Shown here: piece after piece, positions 40,453-49,788 of the stretch | Numbering within the stretch: the stretch's first letter is position 1 | Layout of the letters: every line of letters starts with the position of its first letter | NCBI GenBank assembly: GCA_036496585.1 | Contig: DASXLB010000004.1 | Location: forward strand, 48,929 to 112,928 | Direction: 5' to 3' | DNA: 64,000 bases | From: Vicinamibacterales bacterium | GTDB taxonomy: Bacteria > Acidobacteriota > Vicinamibacteria > Vicinamibacterales > 2-12-FULL-66-21 | The notes under the pieces: generated by a model | Database searches by the model: none | The model's input: only the letters and a program-made list of their open reading frames with translations | Told to the model about the DNA's origin: nothing | Made by a program: the position numbers and the translations under genes

Positions 40453-40493
40453 GTCCCCGTCTGTCGAATCGGAGGAATGTCAGCGAGCTCGCA

Positions 40494-43400
40494 TTACCGC
40501 TTCGCGGTCGCCGGCGCTGACGGCGTCGCGAACGTGCACACCGCCGGCGACACCTTCGTCGGCGCCAGCGACAGCGGCTTGGCGTTCGCTTTTGCCAGAT
40601 CTGCGTTGAACGCCGTCAGATCATCGGTCTGCAGCTTCTTCCACGCGGCGACCGTCGTGTTGTAGTTCTTGCAGTCGCTCTCCCAGGTCTCGATCTGCGC
40701 CGGCGTCGGCGCCATGTCGAGGCCGACCTGCATCATGCTGACGATCGTGCCGAGACTGGCGTTGAGCGAGACAAACGACTGCATCCCGCCGGGCGCCTGG
40801 CCGCCGCGGCCGCCGCCACCGCGTCCGCCAGCCGGCACGCTGCCGCCAAACGCCGCGAGCTTCGTGTCGATCTCCTTCGCCTTCGCGCCAGCGTCTCCGC
40901 CCTGGCTCGCCAGCGCCGCGACCTGCTCGCGAACAGCCTTCACCTCGTCGTTCGCTGCGTAGCTGTCCTTCATCGCCTGGTATGCAAGCAGCGTCAGCTT
41001 GTGCTGCGACTTGAGCGCGGCGAGCGTCGCGGCGCTCTCGCCGGCGCGCGGATCGTTGTGGACGACGACGGTCTGGGTGTAGACCTTGCCGTCGACGGTG
41101 AGCTTCAGCGTGTAGGTGCCGGGCGGTACTTGCGGGCCATGCGGGCCCGGCGTCGTCATGCCGTCGACCATGTTCATCTCGTCCTCGAGATCGTGCGTGA
41201 ACGCCGGCGGATCGTCGTATTGCAGATCCCAATTGGTGCGATTGGTGCCGGCGGCAGTTGGCAGGGCCCGCGAGGCGGGCGTCATCAGCCAGTAGTTGGG
41301 AAAGATCGCTCCCGTGATCGCCGGCGGCGGGGTGCTCGTGATCGTCCGCACCAGGCCGCCCGCCGCGTCGAACACCTGCAGCGTCATCTCACCGGACGGC
41401 GGCTGGCTCAGGTGGTAATAAATGATGGCGCCGTAGGGCGGATTCGGCACGTGCGGCATCTGGATCGTCATCGGCTGATCCCAGTTCGCGTTGAGACGGG
41501 CGCGGATGGCGTCGCCCGGCTTGAAGAGATACGCCGGAGCCGCGGCGATGTCCGCGCTCTTCGCCGCGATTTCGCGGAGCGGCGTCATGTCGTCGAGCAC
41601 CCAGAAGCCGCGGCCGTAGGTGGCCACGACGATGTCGTTCATGTGGTCGTCGGTGTGGAAGACCAGATCCCTGACCGACGAGCTCGGCAGGTTCTGACGC
41701 AGCGACTGCCAGTGATCGCCATCGTCGAACGACACGTAGACCGTCGTCTCGGTGCCGCAGAAGAGCAGGCCCTTCTGCTTCGGATCCTCGCGGACGACGT
41801 TGACCCAGCTGCCGGTACGCTCGTCGCTCGGCAGGCCGCCGACGATCTTCGCCCACGTCTTGCCGGCGTCGTGCGTCCGCCACACGAGCGGGACGTTGGT
41901 GTCGACCCCTTCCGGTGCGCCGCGGCCGGCGGTGAGACGGCCGGATACGTAGGCCGTGCCGACGTCGTGATGGGCGCCGTCGATCGTGTTGAAGGTCACG
42001 TTGGCGGCCTCGCCGATGTTGCTCACGTTGGTCCAGTGCAGACCGGCATCGACGGTCGTGTTGATCTGTCCGTTGCTGCTGACTGTCCACACGGCGCCTT
42101 TCTTCGCCGTCGAGAGCACGAAGTCCGTGATCGCCGGACCGCCGCCGCGTCCGCCGCCAGCCGCGGGAGCGCCAGCCGCGGCGCCCGTCGGCGCCGCCGG
42201 TGGAGGCGGCGCCCCGCAGGCGACCGGCTTCTGATCTTTGGCGATCGTCAGATCCGGGCTGACAGCCTTCCACGTCTTCGCGCCGTCGCGTGTGACGAGC
42301 AGGCACTGATAGCCGACATAGAGCGCCGTCTGATCAAACGGATCGAACTTCTTCCAGAAATCGCGGACCTGGCGGTACTTCTGGGCGGCGGCGCCGAAGT
42401 TGGGCGCCACGTTCTGCCACTGGGCCGTCGCCATGTTGATCTTGACCATGCCGCTGCCGCCGCCGCCGGGCCCGTAGCCGACGCCGTAGATGATCTCGGG
42501 ATGCAGCGGGTCGGCCGTCAGCGTGCCGAACTCGGAAGACGGGACCGGCGACCAATCCGTGAAGTTGACCTGTCCCCAGTCGCCGCGGCTGCGCGTCATC
42601 ACCGCGCCGGTGTCCTGCTGCGCGCCGATGACCGAGTACGGATACCGGTTGTCAGTCGACACGTGGTACATCTGCGCGATCGGAATCGGATACCAGAGGC
42701 TCCACGTCTTGCCGCCGTCGAGCGTGACGGTCGGTCCCTGATCGACGCCGAGGAGCATCCGCTGCCCGTTGGTCGGATCGATCCACATCATGTGGTAATC
42801 CTCGCCGCCGGGCGCGCCCTTGAACGACTCGAAGGTGACGCCGCCGTCGGTGGAACGCATCAGCGCGATGCTCGTCACGTAGACGATGTCGGGATTCTGC
42901 GGATCGAGGAACACGCCCGACTGATAGTTGCCCTGGCCGTTGGCGACACGCGTGTCGTTGCCGGCCATGTGCTTCCACGTCGCGCCGCCATCGTCCGATC
43001 GGTAGAGCCCGGATCCGTTGTCGACGGGAGAGCCGACGACGAAGAGGCGCTGGCCGTTGGTGTGCATCGCGACCGCGACGCTCACCCGACCGTTGTAACG
43101 CGGCAGGGTCGTGACCTCGGTCCACGTCTTGCCTTCGTCGGTTGATTTGAACAGCTTCGCCGGGACTGGCGGAGCGGCAGCTGCCGCTCGGCCGCCGCCA
43201 CCGCCGCCGAACGCGCCGCCCGTGCCGAGGGTGGTGGCGAACATCAGATCCGGCGTGCTGTAGTCGTATCCCAGGTCGCGCACCGCGGTCGGGCCGGTCG
43301 GCGTCAGCACCTTCTGCCAGCTGCGGCCCCCGTCGGTGGTGCGATACACGCCGCCGGCCTCATCCGTGTTGCCGTCGCCTACCGCACCCGCCACGACAAG

Positions 43401-43913
43401 ATTCGGATCTCTGGGATCGATCAGGAGCTTGCTGATTCGGCGGGCGGCCTCCAGGCCGATGTGCGTCCACGTCTTTCCCGCGTCGGTGGACTTGTACATG
43501 CCGTCGCCGTTGCCGCCGGCGATCGGGTCACCGCTGCCGACGTAGATGATGTTGGGATCGGACGGCGCGACGACGACTGCGCCGATGCTGTCGATGCTCG
43601 TCAGCTGGTCCACGATCGGCACCCACGTGACGCCGGCGCTGCTCGTCTTCCACACGCCGCCGAGCGGCGTGCCGACGTAGAAGGTGCCCGGCTGGCCGCC
43701 GATCACGCCCGTCACGGCCGAAATCCGGCCGCCGTGGAACGGACCGATGTTGCGCCACCGCAACCCTGAATAGAGATCCGCACTGATCGGCGCGCTGGGC
43801 GCCTGGGAGACCGCCGCCTCGGTGTGCCACGGGAAGACACTGGCGAGGGCGAGACAGATAAGAGCGAGAGGCCACGTCGTACGGCGTATCCACGTCAGAA
43901 TCATGCTGCGCAC
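40494..43913 (-). CDS. large exported Asp-box beta-propeller protein (sortilin/sialidase-like)
   Basis: 1139 residues from a GTG (GGGA 5 bases upstream), with a signal peptide ending HTEAAVSQA. The first ~700 residues contain repeated Asp-box motifs (STDAGKTW, TTDGGRSW, STDEGKTW, SDDGGATW, STDGGVTF), which mark the turns of ten-bladed VPS10/sialidase-like propellers. A Gly/Ala-rich insertion lies near residue 570. The C-terminal third has an Ig-like beta domain (GEMTLQVFDAAGGLVRTI) and a helical region. Such proteins are secreted or surface-bound, and no glycosidase catalytic residues can be assigned. The enzyme name 'sialidase' would be unsafe. It converges on nrdJ and its terminator. Confidence 0.85.
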   Translation of the reverse strand: MRSMILTWIRRTTWPLALICLALASVFPWHTEAAVSQAPSAPISADLYSGLRWRNIGPFHGGRISAVTGVIGGQPGTFYVGTPLGGVWKTSSAGVTWVPIVDQLTSIDSIGAVVVAPSDPNIIYVGSGDPIAGGNGDGMYKSTDAGKTWTHIGLEAARRISKLLIDPRDPNLVVAGAVGDGNTDEAGGVYRTTDGGRSWQKVLTPTGPTAVRDLGYDYSTPDLMFATTLGTGGAFGGGGGGRAAAAAPPVPAKLFKSTDEGKTWTEVTTLPRYNGRVSVAVAMHTNGQRLFVVGSPVDNGSGLYRSDDGGATWKHMAGNDTRVANGQGNYQSGVFLDPQNPDIVYVTSIALMRSTDGGVTFESFKGAPGGEDYHMMWIDPTNGQRMLLGVDQGPTVTLDGGKTWSLWYPIPIAQMYHVSTDNRYPYSVIGAQQDTGAVMTRSRGDWGQVNFTDWSPVPSSEFGTLTADPLHPEIIYGVGYGPGGGGSGMVKINMATAQWQNVAPNFGAAAQKYRQVRDFWKKFDPFDQTALYVGYQCLLVTRDGAKTWKAVSPDLTIAKDQKPVACGAPPPPAAPTGAAAGAPAAGGGRGGGPAITDFVLSTAKKGAVWTVSSNGQINTTVDAGLHWTNVSNIGEAANVTFNTIDGAHHDVGTAYVSGRLTAGRGAPEGVDTNVPLVWRTHDAGKTWAKIVGGLPSDERTGSWVNVVREDPKQKGLLFCGTETTVYVSFDDGDHWQSLRQNLPSSSVRDLVFHTDDHMNDIVVATYGRGFWVLDDMTPLREIAAKSADIAAAPAYLFKPGDAIRARLNANWDQPMTIQMPHVPNPPYGAIIYYHLSQPPSGEMTLQVFDAAGGLVRTITSTPPPAITGAIFPNYWLMTPASRALPTAAGTNRTNWDLQYDDPPAFTHDLEDEMNMVDGMTTPGPHGPQVPPGTYTLKLTVDGKVYTQTVVVHNDPRAGESAATLAALKSQHKLTLLAYQAMKDSYAANDEVKAVREQVAALASQGGDAGAKAKEIDTKLAAFGGSVPAGGRGGGGRGGQAPGGMQSFVSLNASLGTIVSMMQVGLDMAPTPAQIETWESDCKNYNTTVAAWKKLQTDDLTAFNADLAKANAKPLSLAPTKVSPAVCTFATPSAPATAKR

Positions 43914-44082
43914 GTTAGTCCCAGAGCCCGTCCCTAATCAAGCCGCGACCGGTATTGGCAGGCGAACGCCGACCCTTCTCGCGATTGGAAACTGCACCAG
44001 CTCGACCAGTGGACGCGATGGAAGAGCTTGCCAACAGCTCGCCGCGTCAGCCACCATCGAAGGATTGACTGATGGAGGACGG

Positions 44083-44550
44083 ATGACAGATGAGAAGAAG
44101 CCGACGCGCGACGCACTGATCACGGCCCTCAACGACGACCTCTCCCGCGAATACCAGGCGATCATCGCCTACGTCGTCTACTCGCAGGCGATCAAGGGCG
44201 CCGAGTACATGAACATCGCGGCCGAGCTCGAGAAGCACGCGCACGAAGAGCTGAAGCACGCGCTCACGATCGCCAAACACATCGACTATCTCGGCGGCGA
44301 CATCACCGCCAAGGCGAAGCCGGTGAAAACGTCGGACAAGGCCACCGACATGCTGCGCTTCGATCTCGACAACGAGAACGACACCGTGCGCCACTACCGC
44401 GAGCGCGTTCGCATGTGTGAGGCGCTCGGCGAGTACGGCATCGGCGAAGACATCCGCGAGATCCTCCGCCAGGAACAGGAGCACCAGATGGATCTCGCGA
44501 CGGCGCTCGGCGAGGACGTACCCGACGTCTCGAAGGGCACGTCCTCGTGA
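44083..44550 (+). CDS. ferritin-like (bacterioferritin-type) diiron protein
   Basis: 155 residues from the ATG at 44083, with GGAGG 5 bases upstream. The four-helix bundle keeps the full diiron ligand set at the spacing of bacterioferritin: Glu23, Glu56, His59 (EELKH), Glu98, Glu131 and His134 (EQEHQ). The likely role is iron oxidation and storage or protection against peroxide in the cytoplasm. The bacterioferritin haem-ligand methionine cannot be assigned with confidence. The gene is divergent from the large propeller gene, with a 169-base gap in which I see no clear promoter. Confidence 0.88.
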   Translation: MTDEKKPTRDALITALNDDLSREYQAIIAYVVYSQAIKGAEYMNIAAELEKHAHEELKHALTIAKHIDYLGGDITAKAKPVKTSDKATDMLRFDLDNENDTVRHYRERVRMCEALGEYGIGEDIREILRQEQEHQMDLATALGEDVPDVSKGTSS

Positions 44551-44753
44551 CGTGTCTGCACGAGAGGTGAACCATTCCAGCGGGTGGCACGACGCGGAGC
44601 GGGTCGCGACGCGACTCGCTCCGCGCATGACCGCGCATCGCGACCTTCCACGTGTTTCTGCGCGTGGCCGGCGCGGCAGACAGCCGTCACCGTCCGATTC
44701 GAGCGCCGCCAGAGAAACGCCATGATTTACGGCGTATCCTAAGCAGGATCCGC

Positions 44754-47204
44754 ATGAGCCTGCGTCTTCGCCTCATCGTCGCATTCTTCTTTCTCTCGGT
44801 CGTGCCGCTGGCGGCAGTGACGTTCTACACCTATACCAGCAACGAACGCGCGCTGCAGGTGGCGGCGCAGCACGAGACCGAGATGCTGACCGGAGAGCTG
44901 ACCCAGCGGATGCAGGTCGTCACTCACCAGATCAGCGAGCGCGTCGCGCACCTGATGGACATGCCCACGGCCACCGAGACCGCGATGGGTACGACGGGCC
45001 GGGCCACGCAGCCCGCCGCCCGACGGGTAGTCGCGAAGGCCTCGCCTGCCGCGAAGCCCGCGAGTCCTGCCGCGCCGGCAGCGCCGGTGCCGACGACGAT
45101 TGCCGTCCCCGATTCGAACGCGATCGAGGCGCAGGTCGCCGCGCAGCTCGGCGAAGTGGCGATGCTGCTCAACAACGTCGAGGTGCGCGGAATGAACGGT
45201 CGCGGCGGGGGACGAGGCTTCCCCGGGCCGCCGCCGACCGGCCCCGGAGCGACGCTGCCATCGAGAACGCCGCCGCCCGCCACGCCGGGCGCCGTGACGA
45301 CCACGGTGCAGCGTCCGCCGTTTCCGGATCGTCCGCAGGGATCCGGCGATGGGCGGCGGGGGCGCGGATTCGGTCCTCCCGATGCCGGCCTGCCGTCGGC
45401 GCCGCACGATCTTCCTGGCGTGCCGCAAGCGGTGGTCCTGGGGACGCCGGACGGATCGATTCCGGATCCGTCGCACCTGAAAATCGACCTCGCGCCGATC
45501 CGACGCGATCTCTTTCGGCAGATGGCGCCTAACGGCTCGTTCGAACAGATGACGCCGGAGGAACGCGCCCGCATCGGCCGCGAAGTGAACCAGCGTCTGA
45601 TGGGGATCGTCCAGGGCATTCAGCTCAGCGCCGCCGAGATTCAGAAGAAGGCCGAGGCGCAGCGCGAGGCCGCGACGGCCGCGGCCGAGGCGAATGCGCT
45701 GCCCGTGGCGCCCGTTGCGCCGTCAAGCAGGGTCCTGTCGCCGACGCCTCCCGCTCCGCCGCCAGCGGCCGTGCCGGCGGCTCCCTCGCTGCCGGCACCC
45801 ATGCCCCCTCGGGCGCCCGCCACAACTGCCGCGCGGGTGCCTTCCGCCCCCTCAGCGCCGGCCGCCAAGCCGATGACGCGCAAGAGCGCGTTGATCGGCA
45901 CCTCGCTCGCCGTGAAGATGGAAAGGAACGGGCAGGTGGTGCAGCAGGTCGATGCCGAGATCAACCTGCCGAACCTGCTGGCCACCGTCTTCGCGAATAC
46001 GCGGCGCGACAGCGGCGAGATCCCGTTTGCCGTCGGCAAGGACGGACATCTCTACGCACCGACCGACGCGGACCGCGCCAGGCTCGCCAGCCTCGACGTC
46101 GTCCACGACACCACCGGGACGACCCGCACGGAGAACTGGATCGTCGTCACCGCCCCGGATCAGTCAGGCGCGGGACTGCGCTTCGGCATCGCCCGGCCGG
46201 TCGGCAACCTGCTCAATGATCTGCGTCGGACGACGGCGCGCAACGCCGGCTTCGGGCTGCTCTTCATCGCGATCGCGCTGGTCGGCATCGCTCCGCTCTC
46301 GGTCCGGCTGACCCGTAACCTGTCGTCGCTCACCGAAGGCGTCGGCCGGATCGCGAAGGGGGACTTCCGGGCGCGCGTGCCGGTGAAGTCGCATGACGAG
46401 ATCGGCCGGCTCGCCGAGGCGTTCAACCGTATGGCGGCCGACGTCGAACAGCACCAGCGCGCCGCCGTCGAGCAGGAGCGGATCCGCCGCGAGCTCGAGC
46501 TCGGACGGCTGATCCAGTCGGAGATGCTGCCGCGCGGGCCGTTGCTCCTCGGCCTCACGGAGGTGAAAGGGGTATCGGTGCCGGCGCGCGAGGTCGGCGG
46601 CGACTTCTTCAACTACTTCCAGCTCGAGTCGGGGCTCGTCGCGCTGCTCGTCGGCGACGTCTCCGGCAAGGGCGTCGGCGCGGCGCTGCTGATGGCGAAC
46701 ATCCAGGCGTCGCTGCGCACCCGCTTTGCGCTCGGCCAGGAGCTCTCCGCAATCGCCGAAGCGATCGATCGCGACATCGAGGCCAGCTCTCCAGGCCCGG
46801 TCTACGCCACCCTGTTCATCGCGATCTTCGATCCGGTGACGCGGCGCATGCGCTACGTCAACGCCGGCCACAATCCGCAGTTCGTGCTGCGCGGCGACGG
46901 CCGCCTCGAGAAAATGTCGTCGACCGGCCTGCCGGCCGGCATGCTGGCAGGACGCGGCTACAAAGCGCGCGACGTCCAGCTCGCCGCCGGCGATCTACTC
47001 TTCTTCTATACCGACGGCTGCGTCGAGATGGAGAACGAGGCCGGCGAGATGTTCGGCTCCGAGCAGCTGGAATCGCTGGTTGCGCAGTCGGCCGGCGCCA
47101 CCGCCGATGCGGTGCTGGCGAAGGTCGAAGGGGCGATCTCCAGCTTCCGAGGCCATCGCGAACTGTTCGACGACGCCACGATGATGGTGGTGACGGTCGG
47201 CTGA
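44754..47204 (+). CDS. membrane-bound PP2C-type (RsbU/SpoIIE) phosphatase with HAMP domain
   Basis: 816 residues from the ATG at 44754; TATCCT lies 13 bases upstream. Order: membrane span (about residues 8-26), a very Pro/Ala-rich extracytoplasmic region of more than 300 residues (about 75-380), a small folded segment, a second span (about 495-515, FGLLFIAIALVGIAPLSVRL), HAMP (KGDFRARVPVKSHDEIGRLAEAFNRMA), and a PP2C_SIG phosphatase domain with ELELGRLIQSEMLP, EVGGDFFNYF, GDVSGKGVGAALLMANIQ and YTDGCVEMEN. Such proteins dephosphorylate anti-sigma antagonists in partner-switching stress pathways. No partner gene (RsbV/RsbW-like) is adjacent. The signal is unknown. Confidence 0.9.
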   Translation: MSLRLRLIVAFFFLSVVPLAAVTFYTYTSNERALQVAAQHETEMLTGELTQRMQVVTHQISERVAHLMDMPTATETAMGTTGRATQPAARRVVAKASPAAKPASPAAPAAPVPTTIAVPDSNAIEAQVAAQLGEVAMLLNNVEVRGMNGRGGGRGFPGPPPTGPGATLPSRTPPPATPGAVTTTVQRPPFPDRPQGSGDGRRGRGFGPPDAGLPSAPHDLPGVPQAVVLGTPDGSIPDPSHLKIDLAPIRRDLFRQMAPNGSFEQMTPEERARIGREVNQRLMGIVQGIQLSAAEIQKKAEAQREAATAAAEANALPVAPVAPSSRVLSPTPPAPPPAAVPAAPSLPAPMPPRAPATTAARVPSAPSAPAAKPMTRKSALIGTSLAVKMERNGQVVQQVDAEINLPNLLATVFANTRRDSGEIPFAVGKDGHLYAPTDADRARLASLDVVHDTTGTTRTENWIVVTAPDQSGAGLRFGIARPVGNLLNDLRRTTARNAGFGLLFIAIALVGIAPLSVRLTRNLSSLTEGVGRIAKGDFRARVPVKSHDEIGRLAEAFNRMAADVEQHQRAAVEQERIRRELELGRLIQSEMLPRGPLLLGLTEVKGVSVPAREVGGDFFNYFQLESGLVALLVGDVSGKGVGAALLMANIQASLRTRFALGQELSAIAEAIDRDIEASSPGPVYATLFIAIFDPVTRRMRYVNAGHNPQFVLRGDGRLEKMSSTGLPAGMLAGRGYKARDVQLAAGDLLFFYTDGCVEMENEAGEMFGSEQLESLVAQSAGATADAVLAKVEGAISSFRGHRELFDDATMMVVTVG

Positions 47205-47322
47205 GCGACGGATCCGATCGCCGCACCGCCGCGGATCGGGCAGCCGGTGATTTTCGCCGCCGCATCCGTCCAATACCCGTAGGCGCCGGCACCATACAGG
47301 CCGGGCCGCTACGGAGCTTCCC

Positions 47323-48375
47323 GTGCACACGCGCTCGCTCATGGCCGCGGTCCTGGCAATCGCGCCGCCCCTCTTCGCCGACGACGGCGTTCGGACGCCG
47401 GTTCCGCTGTCGGCTCCTCTGGCCTGCGGCGCGCCGACGACCATCGCGGACGTGGGGCGGACCTATTACGAGCAGCCAACTGCCGTTCTGACCCAGACTG
47501 TGGTCGCGCTGCTCGATACCTGTCACGTCAGCAGCACCCTGCAGACCCGATACGCCGTCTTCCTGTTCACGGCGCAGCCGACGCCCGCCGGCAAACCGGC
47601 CGTTGTTCACCTGCTCTACGACGCCGTGCGGCGCACCCTGCTCGATCACACGACGCTCCTGGGAGTCGACGCGGCCACCTGGATCTACGCCAGCGACGAG
47701 CGGTCGGACACCGTGATCGTGCAGCTGTCATCGACGCCGGTACAGAATCCGATCCTGGGCCAGTTGGGGAAGCTGGCGTCGACGATCGTGCCGAAGCTGC
47801 CCGCGGCCGGACCTCAGGCTCAGCCCGAGCGGACGTCGCCGATCTTCGTGAGCGTGTCGCCCCGCACGCCCCTGCCTTTCAAACGGGCAATAATTTCCGA
47901 AACGGACTTCGTCGACCGTGCCGGAACGCAGCTCACCGGTACCGCGGCCTTCGATAATCAGCCGCGCACGTGGCTGGTCCTGCACGCTGGTGCTGGCGTC
48001 TTCGCGGGGAAGGCCGCCGGCGCCTCGCCTGCGAAGATCGAGGACCACACGTATGTGAGCGATCCGTTGAGCCGAGGCGCAACCTTCGCCGGCGTCACGG
48101 TGCACGCGCCGTACGACCGCAGCCGGCCGGAGCCGAGCCGATCCGAACGCATCGGCATCGTCATCGCGGCGGTGCTGACGCCGTCGCTCGGGATCTTCGT
48201 GGGCCCGAGCTATGGATGGAGGGGGATCTCGGTCACGGCCGGCTGGGCTGAAATGTTTGTCGGCGCGCCGTCGCAGGGCAGGCAGATCGGCGATCCGGTG
48301 GAGGATCACGAGGCGCTCGCGACGGGCAGGGCAGGGCGGGTCCTGATCGGCGTCGGCTACGGATTCGGCGGCTGA
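47323..48375 (+). CDS. exported protein of unknown function
   Basis: 350 residues from a GTG at 47323. A signal peptide (ending PLFADD) is followed by a domain of alternating strands with two cysteines (APLACGAPT and LLDTCHVSS) that could form a disulfide. The C-terminal ~80 residues (RIGIVIAAVLTPSLGIFVGPSYGWRG...RVLIGVGYGFGG) look like beta-barrel or surface strands ending in an aromatic-rich tail. I recognise no family. It converges on the nuclease gene; an imperfect hairpin (CGCCGGA 48404-48410 with TCCGGCG 48421-48427) lies in the gap but lacks a T-run. Confidence 0.65.
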   Translation: MHTRSLMAAVLAIAPPLFADDGVRTPVPLSAPLACGAPTTIADVGRTYYEQPTAVLTQTVVALLDTCHVSSTLQTRYAVFLFTAQPTPAGKPAVVHLLYDAVRRTLLDHTTLLGVDAATWIYASDERSDTVIVQLSSTPVQNPILGQLGKLASTIVPKLPAAGPQAQPERTSPIFVSVSPRTPLPFKRAIISETDFVDRAGTQLTGTAAFDNQPRTWLVLHAGAGVFAGKAAGASPAKIEDHTYVSDPLSRGATFAGVTVHAPYDRSRPEPSRSERIGIVIAAVLTPSLGIFVGPSYGWRGISVTAGWAEMFVGAPSQGRQIGDPVEDHEALATGRAGRVLIGVGYGFGG

Positions 48376-48434
48376 ACGCGCCGCGGGCAGGGGCGCAACG
48401 CGTCGCCGGAGGACTGCACGTCCGGCGAGCCGGC

Positions 48435-48887
48435 CTATGTGATGGGCGCCTTGGGGCCGACGATCACGTCCCACCAGCCGAAGTGGGCGGCCATGAGATG
48501 GTCGAGCTCGCGCGTGTCGATCGACGAATGCGTCTGCCCCTCGATCGGCAGGCAGAACGCGGCGCGCGGCGAGGCGTTGAGCATGTGCAGGACTCCGTCG
48601 GAGAATCCCCGTCCGGCATAGGCGATGCAGCCTTGCATCGGCAGGGCGTCGAGATCGTCGAGCGCGTAGGGAATCTTTTCGTCGACGGTGCCGACCGATT
48701 CCTGGTACTTGCATTCGACCGCGAACGCCGTGCTGTCGTCGGCACGGACACAGAACACGTCGATGCAGCGGTTCTTGCCGATGATCGACTTGCCGACGCG
48801 CACCTCGCGGTAGACCTTCAGCCCGCGCGGGCCGAACCGCTTTGCCAGGTACGAGCCGACGAGATTGGCGTAGTCGGCGCCGGTCAC
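48435..48887 (-). CDS. putative PD-(D/E)XK nuclease paired with a DNA methyltransferase
   Basis: 150 residues from the GTG at 48887, overlapping the methyltransferase stop by 4 bases (GTGA). An N-terminal helix (NLVGSYLAKRF) is followed by strand-Asp-strand-Glu-x-Lys: the Asp is in CIDVFCV and the Glu-x-Lys in AVECKYQ, the PD-(D/E)XK nuclease layout. A conserved-looking helix (KIPYALDDLDAL) and a strand-rich C-terminus follow. At 150 residues it is small for a type II restriction enzyme, so it may act as a dimer or be a homing- or repair-type nuclease. The translational coupling suggests a restriction-modification pair; target site and activity are unknown. Confidence 0.72.
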   Translation of the reverse strand: MTGADYANLVGSYLAKRFGPRGLKVYREVRVGKSIIGKNRCIDVFCVRADDSTAFAVECKYQESVGTVDEKIPYALDDLDALPMQGCIAYAGRGFSDGVLHMLNASPRAAFCLPIEGQTHSSIDTRELDHLMAAHFGWWDVIVGPKAPIT

Positions 48888-49666
48888 AACGTATCGGTGA
48901 GCTCGAGCAGCCGTGGCTCGGGCTCCGGCAGCCCCTGCGGCGCGTGGCCGCTGCCGAAGTGCGAGAGGCGGTCGGCGGTCAGCCGGACGGCCTCCGGATT
49001 GAGGTCGGTGCCGGCGAAACGACGGCCGAGCCGTAGCGCCGCAATGCCGACGCTGCCCGAACCCATGAACGGATCGGCGACGATCTCGCCCGGCGCGGAG
49101 CTCTGGGTGACCAGCACTTCCGAGACCGCCGGCGGCTTCTCGGCGGGGTAGCCGCGATGGATCCGCGGAACGGCGATGACGTCGGCGATGCCGAGATCGG
49201 CCAGGCGCCGCTTGCCCTTCTCGAAGAAGAGGATGAACTCGTAGCGCGCGCGGTAGTGGTAACCCATGCCGATCGTCTTCTTGTCCCACACGAGCGGCTT
49301 CCAGAACTTGAACCCTGCCCGCTCCGCCTCGGGCCTGGCGACGAACATCGTTTCGGCGTCGCAATAGAGATAGAGATGTGTGTTGCGCTTCAACACGCGG
49401 AAGGCTTCCTCGAACAGCTCCGCGAAGCGCGAGTTGGGGAACACGGCGAACCAGTTGTTGCTCGACGCCTTGCTCTGCTTCAGCCGTGTCGTCGTGCCGA
49501 CGGCGCGATGCTTCTCCAGCGACTCGTAGGCCGGATCGGTCACGATCAGGTCGATCGATTCGGACGGCTGACCGCGCAGCCACTCGACGGCGTCGAGCAC
49601 GGAGAGATCGAACAGAGGCGACGTCACGCGGGTGTCAGGAGTCGGAGTCGAGAGCGAAGCGGCCAT
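48884..49666 (-). CDS. site-specific DNA amino-methyltransferase (N4-cytosine/N6-adenine type)
   Basis: 260 residues from the ATG at 49666; the frame is open further upstream, but that part lies in repeat DNA. Motif IV is DPAY (LIVTDPAYESL, near the N-terminus) and motif I follows much later as ADPFMGSGSVGIAAL. This is the beta-class order of amino-methyltransferases; DPAY differs from the common DPPY. The middle (residues ~70-170) would be the target-recognition region. The enzyme methylates an exocyclic amino group of adenine or cytosine within a short DNA site. It is coupled to the nuclease gene downstream by a 4-base overlap, so it may protect host DNA. Confidence 0.88.
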   Translation of the reverse strand: MAASLSTPTPDTRVTSPLFDLSVLDAVEWLRGQPSESIDLIVTDPAYESLEKHRAVGTTTRLKQSKASSNNWFAVFPNSRFAELFEEAFRVLKRNTHLYLYCDAETMFVARPEAERAGFKFWKPLVWDKKTIGMGYHYRARYEFILFFEKGKRRLADLGIADVIAVPRIHRGYPAEKPPAVSEVLVTQSSAPGEIVADPFMGSGSVGIAALRLGRRFAGTDLNPEAVRLTADRLSHFGSGHAPQGLPEPEPRLLELTDTL

Positions 49667-49710
49667 TGTAACGCGATTGTCGGAGACGGGGGTGACAGGC
49701 CAGGTCAATA

Positions 49711-49775
49711 TTATCCGAGGGGCGTCGCCCCTCGGACTCCCCTGCACGCGCTCTCGCGCGCCGCTTCGTCGGCGC
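49711..49775 (+). repeat. dispersed GC-rich intergenic element, copy 2
   Basis: It begins with the palindrome CCGAGGGGCG-T-CGCCCCTCGG (49716-49736), then a C-rich stretch, then GCGCTCTCGCGCGC and a GTCGGCG end. It matches the inverse complement of 9298-9357 in order and in the exact 14-mer. It is part of the 300-base gap 49667-49966 upstream of the methyltransferase; no gene is visible in that gap. Confidence 0.6.
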
Positions 49776-49788
49776 GCTCCGATCGCGT

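Noticed and set aside
40494-43913. Calling the large propeller protein a sialidase
   Set aside because: Asp-boxes alone do not give catalysis. I see no assignable Arg triad, Tyr/Glu pair or Asp of sialidases, so only the fold is named.
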